Of a stretch of 64,000 nucleotides of DNA, positions 38,476 to 52,152 are shown in pieces. The DNA comes from Numida meleagris (taxonomy: Eukaryota > Chordata > Aves > Galliformes > Numididae), in the NCBI RefSeq assembly GCF_002078875.1, contig NC_034412.1, forward strand, positions 35,175,530 to 35,239,529. The letters run 5' to 3'. The notes below the pieces were generated by a model that had not been told where the DNA came from, did no database searches, and saw only the letters and a list, made by a program, of their open reading frames with translations. Both the position numbers and the translations under genes were made by a program. How positions within the stretch are numbered: position 1 is the stretch's first letter; every line of letters starts with the position of its first letter.

Positions 38476-41400
38476 CCGCTTAAGGGCAATCTCATCCACA
38501 GCTGGCCACCTGCCCTGGCCACAGCCGTTGCTCCTCCATCCCTCTGTTTGCTTCCCAGTGCTGCGATGGCAGCTTCAGTCCTCCGCACTTAAGTGACTGA
38601 AAAGTAGATGTCATCAGAAACAGATTCCTCAGAAGTACTGAAAATGCAGTTTCATTAGCAAACAGCAAACTCTGAAGAGAGAATCACCTCATTCTTCCTG
38701 CAATGCCAAAGGAAGCCATTTTGGAAAGGTGGGGCATAGCGAGATTCAGAGCAAGCAGCTGACTGCCACATATTTGATTGCCCTTGATTTTATGGCAGTA
38801 CAGATGTGAAAACTCCCAACTAACTCCTTGTCAGTACTGCCATAAATACTTGTCAGCTTCAGAGTAAGCCTAGGCAACTCCTTACATCTCTTTGTGATAG
38901 ACAAGTAGGTCCCTGAGGAGAGGAATTCTGTGCATGGCATTCATGCTGCTGCTTTATTTGGCAGTTTAGTCTCACAATCTGCATGTTTAACATAATTGGA
39001 CTGCTTGTTCTTTCTCTTGAAATGGCAGCATTGCCTTCCCTCTCTCCGCTACTCCAAGTCACAGGGCATGCAGGTGTATGACTGATGGCCACACCTACTA
39101 TGCTGTGTAGCTTTCAAAAACAATGGGGTATAGATGTTAGAATGCATTACAGCTTAAGACATGCTTTGTTATTGATTTATCACATGAAGAAGGAGCCAAT
39201 AGGTTTTCAATGTGAAACTGACAATGGCATATTTTATTTAACTTTCATCTGAAACTACCTTTCCCAGAATGAAAATTTAAAGTAGACACATAGTTTAAAC
39301 AATAGCCAACTTTCAATATGACCGTCTTGTCTGTAAATGGAGTAAGGATTTCAGTCATAAATTATTTTTTAATGTAGCTCTAGAGTACAAGAAGTTCTTC
39401 CTGATTATTAAAAGGGATTTTTGGTACTGAATTTTCAGTAGAGTCTGGCAACATAGTGCAGACAAGAATTTTTATCCAGATGACACTGTGTTTGCTTACT
39501 CAAATAATTTTTTACCTTGCTTTTCCATGTTCTGAGGATTCTTGGAAATCACCTCTTTTAATACATCTTAGGATCCTCCTTGCTTTAACTGGAGCTTTTT
39601 TCCACAGCTGAACAACATTGACAGCTGGCTCCTGCAGTGGACAGGATTCAGACAACCAAGCCTTGGCTGTAGGGGTCTAATCTAAATGATATTAGAGAAA
39701 TTCTGATCTAGTCCTTTCCTACCTAGAGAGAGATTATCTTTATAGGACAGTTCACACATTCCTCACAGAGCTGGATTTAAGACATTTTGAGCTTTGGCCA
39801 TTTATCTCCTACGACTATAAACGACAATGACAACAAAAGTTAGGTGACATAAACCTAAACCTCAGGTTCCACTTTCACATAAAGAGCTTGAATTTCAATT
39901 TGCTGGCTTTGAACTGCCTGTCCTGAAGATAAGGACTACCTCACATGAACCTGACCTGACCTAGGCTGCACAGTGCTACCTCCTTTATCCCAAGATAGTT
40001 GAGCCTCTGCTTGTATTTCCAATGCTAAATGATTGGCTTGGTAGTCAACACTAAATAAAATAACCACAACTCTTGAAGCACTTCCTCAGTGCTCTGAGGA
40101 AGCTCACAGATCCATCCTAATATTACGCTGATGTGGCCTTATACATGCACGGAACTGCACTCATAGATCAGATGAAAAATTCCCCAAGACAAACTGGCAA
40201 CGATATTGGGATTTTATTCCTCTCAAGAACAAAATTGGGATCATCTGGGCATATATTTCCTGATCAGTGATAAATCATAGCAAGGATCCAAGGCACTTAA
40301 AATAATCACTGGATTCTATGAGCTTATATTGAGTTTATATTTCTGGAAGAGTAAAGTCCTCTAGTCCAACTAAAGTGCATAGATTTGAAGTAGAAGTACC
40401 TCATAAAATAGAGGATGGAGGACTCATCATCTTCTCTGTCCTTAAGCTCCAGGAAACACTGTAGAACTAAGCTGATTTTTTTTGAGTGAAAATTTGTACT
40501 CAATTAACCAGTTCAGCATTTAGGAATATTAATTACTTAATTAATTAATAATTAATTATTGTTGAATTAAGATTAATTCAACAATTGATTTATGATCTAA
40601 GTTTAGTGTAGCATTTTGAAAACATTTTGATAGTAGTATTGCTTTCAGTTTAGTATAATAAGAATAAAACAGCTTTACAAATATGTTTTCTTCTTTTCAT
40701 CATTGCATTATAACAACAATCACCTTCCATCAAGAAATCGTTGGATTCTAAGTGTTCACTTCAACCTTTCCCACTTACAGACATAAAAGGAGTCTCCCTA
40801 CTTTGCCTAGAGAACCCACTGGGTTTATGTAAAACTAGTTTACTTGTTCTTCTTATGTTGTGATAGGATTGTATATGACATAGAACATGCACACAACTTT
40901 TTTATTTTCAATGTCCATCTTTTAGGGCTATTGTTTGTCTTGTTTTCTCTGTTGCAATAAGTTCAGATACAAATAACCTGCTAAAAAATGGGAAAATAAA
41001 CAAGTTCTCAACTATCTACAAATACAACTAAAAAAGCCATGGAAGTAGAAGACCTACTTTATCAGTGAAAGAAATAAAAACATCAGATTTTCTATTGGAA
41101 AAGATATATTGATGTGTGGAATTCATCAGAATTCCCTCAGCTGATCAAATGAAAGTATTGACTTCAGACTGCAATCTCAGAACAGGGGTGGCAACATATT
41201 AGATCTTGAATCATTTGCAGAATCTCAATACAGTTAGCAACTTGGAAAACTGATCAGTAGCATTTTCACTGCTGAAGTCTACATCTCAGCCTTGAGAAGA
41301 GATCATCACAATGATGGCAGTTTGCTGTAGAATAAGGCAAACAAAAAAATGTATGATGTCTCCATTCCCTCTGATGCACAATATATATACAAATTTATTA

Positions 41401-44400
41401 AGAAAAATATGTATTGCTGTGCACTGTACCGATCACCTTATAGTTTTGCTCTTTTGCTTTATGTCCTTTTACAGATAGTTTTTATCCTCCTCCACTATCA
41501 GCCAATAAAAACTGTAGCGAACACCAGACAAACAAAGGACTTCAGCATACCTACTGGCATTCAAAGGTCAAGCTCATGTGACATGGATTGCTTCAGGAAA
41601 GCAAAGGTGCATGCATAGGTACGAACCTCCTGCTGCTTAAAATAAGAGTAGATACAGCACACTTCTATCTATTTTGTGTGCTGAACTAGAATTTAAGTTG
41701 CCTTAGTTGCTATACGTCTTCATTTTGGTGTTTCAGTATGCATTATGTTAATAGTAGATATTATGATACATTTCCTTGTCATACATAGTCTTGTACTGAG
41801 CAAGGCAGTAAGAAAAAAATGATTGAAGAAACTGTTGAAGTGGAAAAAAAAGTATTCACTAGCATGTTAGGGGTTGAGGTTGCTATTACATGTACATAAT
41901 TACATTGCTAATACAGTTTCTAAGCTTTAAGCATGCTGATCAAAAATGATGATATCCAGGATTCTTAGTAAGTGTTGTGGTTTTGTGGTCTTTTTTTTCA
42001 GATAAGTAGTACATTAGGTATAAAATCTTCACTGATTTATCTCCTTATGAAAAAACTGAAAATAAGGAACATATCAAAAGAAACAAAGAAAATAAACAAG
42101 ACAGATCTTCCAAAATGAAGTCTAGGACAAAAACAGAGTAACAAATAGTAACATACGTACTGCTCCAAATTCATCAATTATTTGTTTAACTAATTTCATA
42201 ATTTCCATGAAAACTTTACCAAAGTCTTTGCATATTTATCTAAGAATGTTATTTATGAAGCACATTTTGTGTTTTCTTGTTGCCAAATGTACATAGTATT
42301 TTCCCTTTTGTGTTCCATGTACAGTTTATTCTTGCAGTATGTATTACTTCAAAATTTTATTGGGGGGATGGGAGATTTCCTTATAAAACCCACGAAAATG
42401 AAGCTTCATCCTGCCTAGGATGTAAGAAATATGGCTGAGTTAAAGAAATGGAACAGAACAATGAGAACAAAATGTGCTCTATAACTGATGAATAAAACAA
42501 ATGTGCATTTTGAAGGAAAGAGGCAATTACACCTGACATTTCCTGAACTGCACTTGATTATTCTGCAGAAAATTAGGTGGGTAGATTCTGATCTTTTGGG
42601 CTCATATTTAGAATAATTTTGTTCCATGCTTCACTTCTCTTGCTGGAATCCATATCATAACCTCGCCTTCACAAATTTTCATGAAAAGCTATTTTAAAAC
42701 AATTTTTTCAAGCCTCAGAAAAGCAGTGGTTCTCCTTAACACAGCCTGCATCTGAAAAGGTTAATCTGACATATTATCCCTACTGGGTAATAAAGGCAGA
42801 TATAGTTAATCATAGGCATAGCTGATGAGTCTGATTCAGAGCGCCTACATTTTACTGAAGTGCTTTATGTTGGCAATTGGCAAAGCTACAAAGCAGAATT
42901 TTCTCTGGGTGAATCTGACCCCTGTGCTTTGGAGGTGTCATCAGGTAGCACGACTTGAACACAGTATTCACCAAGCCCACATTTACTTAATTTTTAGAGT
43001 ACATCATTGAACAGTTCAAGTGTTCAAAGGGGAAGCTTGTACAACAGTTTTCCTAATCTTGTCCTGTATTCAGATTTCCAAATTATGATACACACAAGAA
43101 ATAAAAGCAGGAAGCTACATTATCAAAAAACTCTGATGAAGAGAATGAACTACAAAAAGATTTATGTGGCATTGTATCTCTATATTGCTCATAGTGCTTG
43201 GGTTTGTTGAAAGATTTGATAATTCTGATTCAGACTCACTGAAGCATATATATTCAAGAGAAGGCATTTCTCATGCATCTGCTTATACTTTGTAAAGCCG
43301 TCCCTTGCAGGAACATCAACTTAAATCTGCTTGAATAGATCATTGTTAGCAATAACCATTCATTCACCAATTTACTAATAAAAAATCAGCCATAAAGACT
43401 GGATTTTTTCTTTCCAAATGGAAATCTAAACCCTAGTGAACCCTACTGACATGGCTTTATCAACCCTTTTTTTTTTCTGTTTGCCCCAAACACTCAATAG
43501 ACATATTGTTGCAGGTGTCCCTAAATCACTGATTACCAGAATCTGGGAAAGGTGTATGAGGAGGCTTATCCAGTACAAGCCCTGCTCTTATGCTGTTCCT
43601 TAAGTATGGGCTCCGCATCATCATTGGATGAGGTGAAAGCAGAACATTCGTCCAAATTCTTACATCAAATTTCTTTCTATGACTCTCACAACAGGCTGTG
43701 TGTGAAGATCACAAACTAAGAGGGGGAGAGAATGAGATAAAAGATCATCACACTTAGAAGACTGAAGGCTTATGACAGCTTCCATAATCCACAGACTTGC
43801 AGCCAAAAACCACAAAAATTTCTACCTAGGATTATGAAATCCACACAGCTCCAGGCACAGCAATGCAACTACCATTCTCCCTGACTGAGCCATGCAGAGC
43901 AATTAGTCAGTCAATTTATTGTGAATGCTAAGGCTCCATAACATCAGTGGCTCAAAGGCCTTATCCATTTGTCTGGGAAGGTACTTAAAGCCTTGGTCCA
44001 CAGACAGCCAGAAACAAGGATCCAAATGTGAATCTGGCTGCTGCAAGTAAAGCAAACCCATCCTAAATACCATTAAATTACTAGTTTTCCAGCAAAACCA
44101 AACCAAACAAACAAACAACACTCAAATAACTAAAATGCAATCACAGCATGATCAATAATTGAAATATTCTAAATGTTTTCTCATCACATAACAATTTAAA
44201 CAGCATGAAAACCCTAATCCTGGAGACATGCACTACCTGTATAGAAAACACTCTGTATCACCTCTAAGTTGCAATCAGGTGGGATAAGGATCCATGAGTA
44301 GGAAATGCACCCTTCAGTGTGCTAGTCATAGTAAAACATAACTTTGCATTAGCATCAGTCTAATGATGAGACAAATTCATTGACTCAGTCACAAGAGCTT

Positions 44401-47400
44401 TTCTTCAAAAACCTATCACTTCATTGTAGTCTCTTTCTACCGATGTTTAACAGCCATGGTAACTGGAAGGTGCACTCAGCACCAGAATTGGTGAAAGTAA
44501 CCTGCAAAATGGCTTCGCATTAGTCAGTATCAGGTATGTAGTCTGCTTCATGTTCTTGAACAGAATAATTGGGCAGTTTTTTATTTTTATTTTTTAACTA
44601 GAATTTCCCTTTCTTTTTTTTTCAATGTATGTTTATGCAGTCAGTTAATAACTTGACAGGGAGTGTAGTGCCTTATTACTGCTAGAACTTGTAGTATTTT
44701 CTTTTTAATGATGTCCAAACAAATGAGCTGTTAAAAATAGACTGCATGGTAGCACGGTGGGACATGGAATTTACCAGGTGCAAGATCGAAGGGAATTAAG
44801 CGCCAGAGCTCTGCCCTGTGTGCTCATAAAAACTGATTTGACTTAATAAGTTTAATGCAAAAGGGAATTGCATTCTGTGCACTGCTTTCCTATTGACTTT
44901 TAGAAAGTGTGGGAGCACGTCCTTCCTGCTGACTTCCGTTAACTATGTCCATGAATACATAAATATAAATTGAGTGAAAATGGGTGCTTCACTTTTTTTT
45001 TTTTCTTTACAAAAAAAACCCCCTCTTATCAGCATTTTACTGCTGGGCACCCTAACTGGATTCGCACAAAAAACTGCTAACGGCAGCTATTTTTCACCCA
45101 TCTGAAATGCTCACTTCTTTTTTCCCTATTGGTATTTAAAAAAGTAAAACTCCTGAATTTATTCTGCTGATAACTGTTTCAACTGTTTCAAGTGTGGAGG
45201 TGATGAATCATAAGGAGCTAAAAGTAGCCATTAAAGGTCCTGTTTAATATTACTTGCTGATATTTTGTGAGGTTATTTTCTTTTAATTGTTGTTGTCTTT
45301 CAGAGTGATAATTAGTCTGCTTTGCATCAGAAGCTCCTGGGGAACAGTAAAAAAAATTTAAATGATCTAAACAAGAAAGTACTACCTGTTTATGTTAGGT
45401 TTTGCAATTAACCTCTAAAAGACCTTTTAATCTTTGTTTGTGAAATCCAGAAACATGATGCTTACAAATCACTGAAAAAAAAGATCGTCTTGATTCATTC
45501 TTGCACTCCTTATCTTCTCAGTTAAGGGCTGCCTTGGTCCCTTGCTTTTGTGAGAGTGTACATGGAAACGTGATCATTTTTCTGCAACATCATTTTGCCT
45601 GTGTGAGAATGTATGTGTATGGTACCTGCTTGGCCAGACAGCCACAGCTCTTCAACAATCTTGGTACCTATTCAAGGACATTTTTCATATTTATGTTGAT
45701 AAACTGGTAGTCTACTTCCACTGTAGCTGCCATCAGACTCATAAAGCAACAAAGTATCCAAACTTCAGTAATATTTGAGGTGAGGACAAACTTAACGCAG
45801 TCTACAATGCATAGCTTACGTTAAGAAATGACCTTCCTTATCTGTCCTCAACCAGTCAGAAATATCTTTGCTCCTTGATTTTCTTACATCTGTTTATCTG
45901 GTGAGTGTTTGACATACATCCCATAACCTTAACTCTGAAATCCATCACATAACCAGTTAGTGATAGAGTTGCCATACTTACAAGAGTCCTGGTGCCACAG
46001 CTCAATATCTGGGGCTGGAGCAGGAGGGTATTCATGCTTGCTGGCTGCTCCACAAAGCTGAAAAGTCATGCACGGAACAGAGTGGTAAGAAGAGTGAGAT
46101 TTATTGAGAGATTTCCTTTGGAATTACTGAGGCTGGGCCTGGTTGAGAGTATTGTAACATTGCAAATTAGGCAGCAGAATATGGCTGCTGGAGTCCAGTC
46201 ACATACCTTAACATGAGTTTGATCTTCATCACAAAGACTTAAGTCTGCATCTGGAAACAGAAGCAGGTCAGATAACCAAATTCATGAACATCTTTCTTAC
46301 ACATCCTTTGTCATTGTTTCCTGATATTTTGGTCTTGTGTGAAAGCTGCTAAAAGCCAAAGTATGATATTTCATTAACTTGGGCTTCTATAGACTTTCCC
46401 TTAATACCCACTATATCGGAGTAATTAAATTTAAATAGAAAGTGCTGAGAATCTACCTTGACATATCCTACCCTGATTTAAGTAGCACCAGCGAAAACAA
46501 AATGCGTTAGTTAGGTGATGTACTTTTCCTTTGATAAGTACCAAAACAGGTTAGAAACCCCTGTCTTACTATCAAACAGCTCTCAAGTCATTCATATGTA
46601 TTTTGATATTTTGCTGCATATATGCCTTTATAACAGTATCTTTAGAAGGGATATAAGTTAATTAGTTAACTATTAATTGTAATAATTTACAGGAAACTGC
46701 CATCAACTTTTATGTGTACTGAAATAGTATTCACAGAACACAACACCTTGTGAACCAAAATCCACGCATGCGAATGCTTCATAATCCCCTCTAAAAATCT
46801 GGTCTTTGGTTTTAATTTCTCAAGTGTAGTGCCCCATTTCTGTTCCTTCTCTTGTGAATGATGACTTAAGGATCAGATCTTAAACTTTTCTCTGTTTCAA
46901 AATCTGTTAGGCTTTACACTGACAGAAAATCTCTAAGGAATGATATACCACCCAAAGGGTGGACTGTGCTCTGACAATCAGTGCATATGTATGACAATTC
47001 TAATTTTGTTCAAGTCAGCAGTTTAAGCCTCTTTGTCCCATAAATCACAGCAATCACAAATTATTCTTGCATGAAAAAAGGATACCCATGGAGATTTTCT
47101 TTCTGTGCTGGAGAAAGGTGAAACAGACAAGGCAGTATTTTTTCCTTGATCCTCTGCTGTTACACTCACAGCCTTTCACATGCAGCCTGGATTACAGCAG
47201 ACTCTTCCAGGCAGAGATTGCCACTGATAAAATTCACTCCTTCCTTCCCCTTCTTCATGACCTTTGGGTGTACCCTTTGTTTTTCATTAGAGGCCCCAAC
47301 GACACACTTGCTCAGAGCCTCATCACAGCCCATCAGCAGACTCCTGATCACGGCACACCAGGCAGTGTTGACAGCATTATGGAGGAACTGCCAGTTGAGG

Positions 47401-49172
47401 CCTGAGCTCTTCCATGCTGGTCCTGACTGGAACAGTAGATTTAGTTTGAGAAACATGCCACAGGGAGAGCCACTGGGGGCATCTTCTCCTCCCTTTTCAA
47501 CCTTCATGAAAAGTAGCTTTTACTACTGGAGTCAGCGTATGCATTAGGCATACTTGCAGGCCCCGCTAAAGCTGTTCACGTGCACATCTGTGCAACACCT
47601 TCAAAAGCAAAAATATATTTGGCTGCTAGAAAAATTAACAAGTTAAGTTCAATTTTTAACTGATCTTATTTTACTGTCTTTTCCCATTCTATAGTTGTAC
47701 TATAAAAAATAAATGTATATATAAATACATGTATATATACATATACTCATTAAAAAAGAAAAAATTTAGCTGCTTTTAAAATTCAGCATCTTACCCCAGT
47801 TCATTTAGAAACAATTTCTCTTCTCCACTAACAATATCAAAAATCTTTCCAGCAGCAGAGCAAGCATATGTTTTATTAATGTACAGGCTTAGGATAGTAC
47901 TTAGCCTACCTAAAAACTCAAAACGTAAACTTATGTGGTTAAAGCCAGCAGAACAGAGTCCAGTTATTGTCTAGAACCTCACTGCCCTTAATCACATTAA
48001 CAGTAGCTACCACAGAATGACAAAAGGCTGAGATCCACAGAATACTCATCAGGAGGTATACAGCAGAGCTCTCACCGACTTGACTAGTAAAAGCAGTTGC
48101 ATTAGAAATTATCAGCGCCAATACTGGCTGCCCCAGTGCAGACCACTGCTGACTACGATTCAGAAATCTCAGATCATACTTCTACTCAAACATGGCCCCA
48201 AATAACTCTGGAAAGGGAAATGGTGATAATGTATTTTTACTATCATACTATTCCACTCTCATTAGAGTTGTAGGGTTTTTTATGGGTTATATTGTCATGA
48301 GAAAACAGTGTTTCTTAGTCGACACAGAAGATAAAATCTGAAAGCATGTGAAATAATATAAAGTATTTTTAAAAATACTGTCACTTTTATTAGGAGGAGA
48401 CAATTTTTTCAGGCTGAATGCTAACAGCTGTTTTATAATAATGTATTACCATAATAACCATTAGTTCCTGGTGCTTTCTAAATGTTATCAAGAATCTTGC
48501 AGGTAATTAGCATCTCAAGGAATTTATCACTGTGAAACAACTAAATATACATGTATAAATGCAGAAGGTAAATGATGTAATAAGCTTCTAAACACAGAAT
48601 GGAGAAGGTGAGACATAATTTACTATATCCCCAAAAGAAGATCTCTGCTGCATTTTTGCTAGCTATGGAGAACTTACCTATTATGGAGTAGTCAGATCAC
48701 ATAACAAGTCTGGATCTCAACAAAAGATCCACCTTCCCCAAGGTCTGGAATTGTCTTCACCATCCCAAAAGAGCAGCTACATCACCTTTGTAATGGTCTT
48801 CATTATGACAGATGTTGATTCCACCTGTGCTACATTGAATAACTGTCTACAGATGAGTAGTAATATGAAAGGGGTTACATTCAAAGTGTGTGAATGTTTT
48901 GTTTGGTTTTAATCCACCTGGTTCTGAGATGAAAATTGAGGTTACACTAGGAATAATAGTAATAATCAATTTATGGCTGTTTCAGTCTTTTTAGTGCTGT
49001 AATTGAGCTTTCTGTAAGTGCATGCTCCTAGCAGTGACAAGACTACTCCAACTATTTTAGGAGGGAACCCACTCTCAGCATCATGCACAACTTGTCCTCT
49101 GGCCAACACCACTGTCATGAAAATGGAAAACGAGTAACAAAAAAGTCAGAAACATAAAAAATAAATATCACA
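38476..49172. other. Intergenic, no gene seen
   Basis: About 10.7 kb without recognisable genes or intact transposons. It contains the 40558-40585 palindrome, a CAAA-type simple repeat at about 44094-44120 and an AT-alternating stretch at about 47708-47745. A TAAT-rich, repeat-free segment at 44740-45440 could be a conserved non-coding element. Confidence 0.5.
40558..40585. repeat. Perfect 13-bp inverted repeat with 2-nt spacer
   Basis: The arms are ATTGTTGAATTAA (40558-40570) and its exact complement TTAATTCAACAAT (40573-40585), separated by GA. It sits at the end of a TAAT-rich run (40530-40560). It could extrude as a cruciform or be a composite homeodomain-like site. No transposon flanks it. 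Confidence 0.85.
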
Positions 49173-49173
49173 T

Positions 49174-49179
49174 TTATTT
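49174..49179 (-). terminator. INPP4B: Candidate distal INPP4B poly(A) signal
   Basis: Read on the minus strand this is AATAAA followed by a U/GU-rich stretch (TGTGATATTTATTTTTT), a reasonable downstream element. It is one of several AT-rich candidates, so support is weak. Confidence 0.3.
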
Positions 49180-52117
49180 AAATAAAAATATACACACAGT
49201 GTACAATGAGCATGGCTTACAGACAGCAATGAAACAAAAATGCTAAATCCTGATGTATAAAAGGATTTGAATTGTTTAGTTGTGCTTTATTTCTCTGAAC
49301 ACATGCACACACCCAAACTCTGGACTGAAGACCTGTTAATGTTATACTGAGCCCCATGTCTGTAAGAGTGTGAGACATGAACGTTACAAGGAACAGATAC
49401 ACCACATGAAAACAAGTACCAAAGTAACCCGGGATTTTAGAAATTCTGAAGTCAGATCCTTCATCAGCAAAACAGAATCACTAAGCACATTTAAAGCACT
49501 TTGCAAGACGGATGGAAAGAGTACAGAACACTGCAGTTAGAGATCCAAGTTGAAGCAGCACTGCTTCAAATCTCATCACTCCAAACCCCAGGCTCTGAGT
49601 ACTCAACTATTACACTCAGGTTTCTATCTTAAATCTTGTTCCCTGTGGAAACCCCATGCTTTACGCTTCTGCTCTTTGGCATATGGATATATTGGTTCAC
49701 AAATTTCTTCTTCTTTTTCTCTGAATTATTAAATCTCTACTTCTTTTTGAGCAAATCCAAATTTGTCATCTTGAATCATGAGTATTATGCTGAAATTTAG
49801 TGTTGTGGCATGTTACTTATTCAGATGACACTCAGAAAGAAGCACTTGGGTGCTGCAGAGCATAAGCTGAACACTAGCAACACACAGTTCATGGGTTGCA
49901 TGATTAAGGAGAAACCTCAGCTTTCTGGAGACTGAAGTCTGGTTTTGATTTGCTTGTTTTTAAATGCAGTTCTGTGAGTTTTTGCTTTTTAACATCTAAT
50001 TTACAAAGTAAGATTGTGTTTTAAGAAACAGTAAATTATGCTAAAGCAGTTTGAATCTGAACATATCCTTTTAAGCTGTGAATAAGTGAAAAATAAGAAG
50101 CAAATTCATGTCTCATGGCATTGCCTGTACAGAACATTTCCTTTTTACAATAAAAAAGCATAAATATAGAGATATCATTGTTTCAAGTTTATAACATAGC
50201 CAACTCACACATATGTTTAAGTCTGTTAACTGATTACAAACATTAATTCACACAAGCAATTTTGCTGCATAGTTTTTAACGCAATTTATATATCACACCT
50301 GTTGCTGTTCAGTGAATTTCCTGCTTTTTATAAATTGGCCATAGCATTTCCTCAAACTTGTGATAAAAATAGAAGTAAGAATAAGCTTATTTTCTGGAAG
50401 TCAAAATTGGCACAATATACAGTGGGCTTCAAATTAATACACTCTGCTTTGTACCTAAATCCTTAGTGGTTATTTAAAATATCGTTACATTTTAATTCAA
50501 TTAAAATTAGTTAATTTTAATCCAGATTGATTGTTTTAGGCAACACGTTAATTTCCCTACTTTACTTTAAAAATGCCAAAATTGGGACAGTACAAAAACT
50601 AGCATTGAGAAGGACTTCATTAAGGCTCTTTTCCATTAATATTTTGTCTCTTTGAGCTGTTCTCTTATATAATTTGTGCCTCAACACACACATTTGCCAG
50701 TATTCAACCAAAATGCACAAGTACACATCGACAAAATCAGATAACAATTAAAAACTTGTTTCCTAATTTCTCCATAAAAGCCAAAGTATAAACAGTAATA
50801 ATAACATATTTAAAATTCCCCAAAAGAAGACTTCAGAAGCAAAAAGACCTGCCTGCTTAATAATGTCAAGCCTATAGATGTTCTGTATTAATTATAGCAG
50901 AATTATAATCATCTATGAGAAAAAAAAATATTTTAAGTCAAGCAGATATGGAACACTTCCTACACATATGCAGTGAAATGAGTACATTTCTCTTAACTCT
51001 GTGCAAACAAACGGTGTAGCTTTCTAATGAAAATTTATTTGCTGAATTCCACTCCCGTGAAATTCAGTGATATACAAGGATTCATGCAAGACAGACCTCA
51101 GGGGATGATTCTGCTCCTCTGTTGGGCATTCAAATGATAGACACGGCTTAAAGTGTCTCCTGTACAGAGTGAGTATACTTCGATTAAACTAACTATCAAC
51201 CTGCAGCAAAGAGATCTTTGTTTCTTTATAAAAGACAAACTAGAAAAACACAAGTTGTGAATCCATGATTAACTGACAACTCTGTTTGGTGAAACAGCCT
51301 CTGACTGAATAAAATGCTGTAGACCCATGGCAGGCAATGGCAAAACAAGGAAATAGTTGAGCCTCCTTCAGTACAGAAGCAATAAAGCTCTTCTAGGACA
51401 CTTGGAATTGTGTTAGGTTTTAAAAGTGTCTCAGTGACCTACAAAAAGACATTCAAATGAAAAAACTGGCATGAAAAAGTTCAGCCTTATTCACAACAAT
51501 GTGTTTAGGGTGTACCTGTTATAATAAAAAGAACAGTAATGTGTTGGTTTTTTTTTTTTTTTCCCCAAAAGCATGGCTTCATTGATGAAAACATTTTAAT
51601 TAAAAAGGTAACATTATAGTAAAAATAATTAAGAACCCTAGTGAGATTAAATGCTGAGGCAAGATCTTGAAAGACTATTTTCTTAACAGAAAAGAAATTT
51701 ATAGGATTTCATATTTAGAACTTGACAGAATTATGAAGGGGCTGAAATAAAGAACTGTAAGAAACAAAAGCATCCACAAGTGAATATTGTCTTTGCCTAG
51801 AATTTCACAGATTGTTTCAGAATTACTGTAGGAAGGCCAGCATTTCTACTGTATATCACTGGAATTATTTCTGAGGTGCCTAAGGAAGTTACCACTATTT
51901 CCCAGCTGTATATATAAAGTTTCTTTAAGTTAGTAATAAACACAGCAGAAACTAAGTGAGGTCTAGAGTGACAGTCAAACTGACAGAACAGAACAGTACT
52001 TTCCTAGGAAGACTTATGCTCCATAAATCTGCTAATAACATTTTGTGCAGATCAGCTGTGTAATATTTAAATGCACACAATTTTATCCGCACATCCACCC
52101 ATCCACCCAGTACTGCC

Positions 52118-52152
52118 TACTGGTACATGACAGGAAAAGTCATGTACCAGTA
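52118..52152. repeat. Perfect 14-bp inverted repeat (strong hairpin)
   Basis: The arms are TACTGGTACATGAC (52118-52131) and GTCATGTACCAGTA (52139-52152), fully complementary, with a 7-nt loop AGGAAAA. Its mixed base composition makes it much less likely to be a by-product of AT-richness than other palindromes here. If the long INPP4B 3' UTR exists, the hairpin would be in it. Confidence 0.85.

Noticed and set aside
38213..38596. 127-codon plus-strand open frame across the minisatellite
   Set aside because: The repeat unit lacks stops in several frames, so the frame follows from the tandem repeat.
40345..40385. Possible reversed CR1 3' UTR word (CCTCTAGTCCAACTA)
   Set aside because: Only about 20 bases match; a repeat-masking search would be needed.
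47146..47547. 133-codon plus-strand open frame overlapped by 113 codons open on the minus strand
   Set aside because: Openness on both strands points to local composition rather than coding, and no domain is visible.
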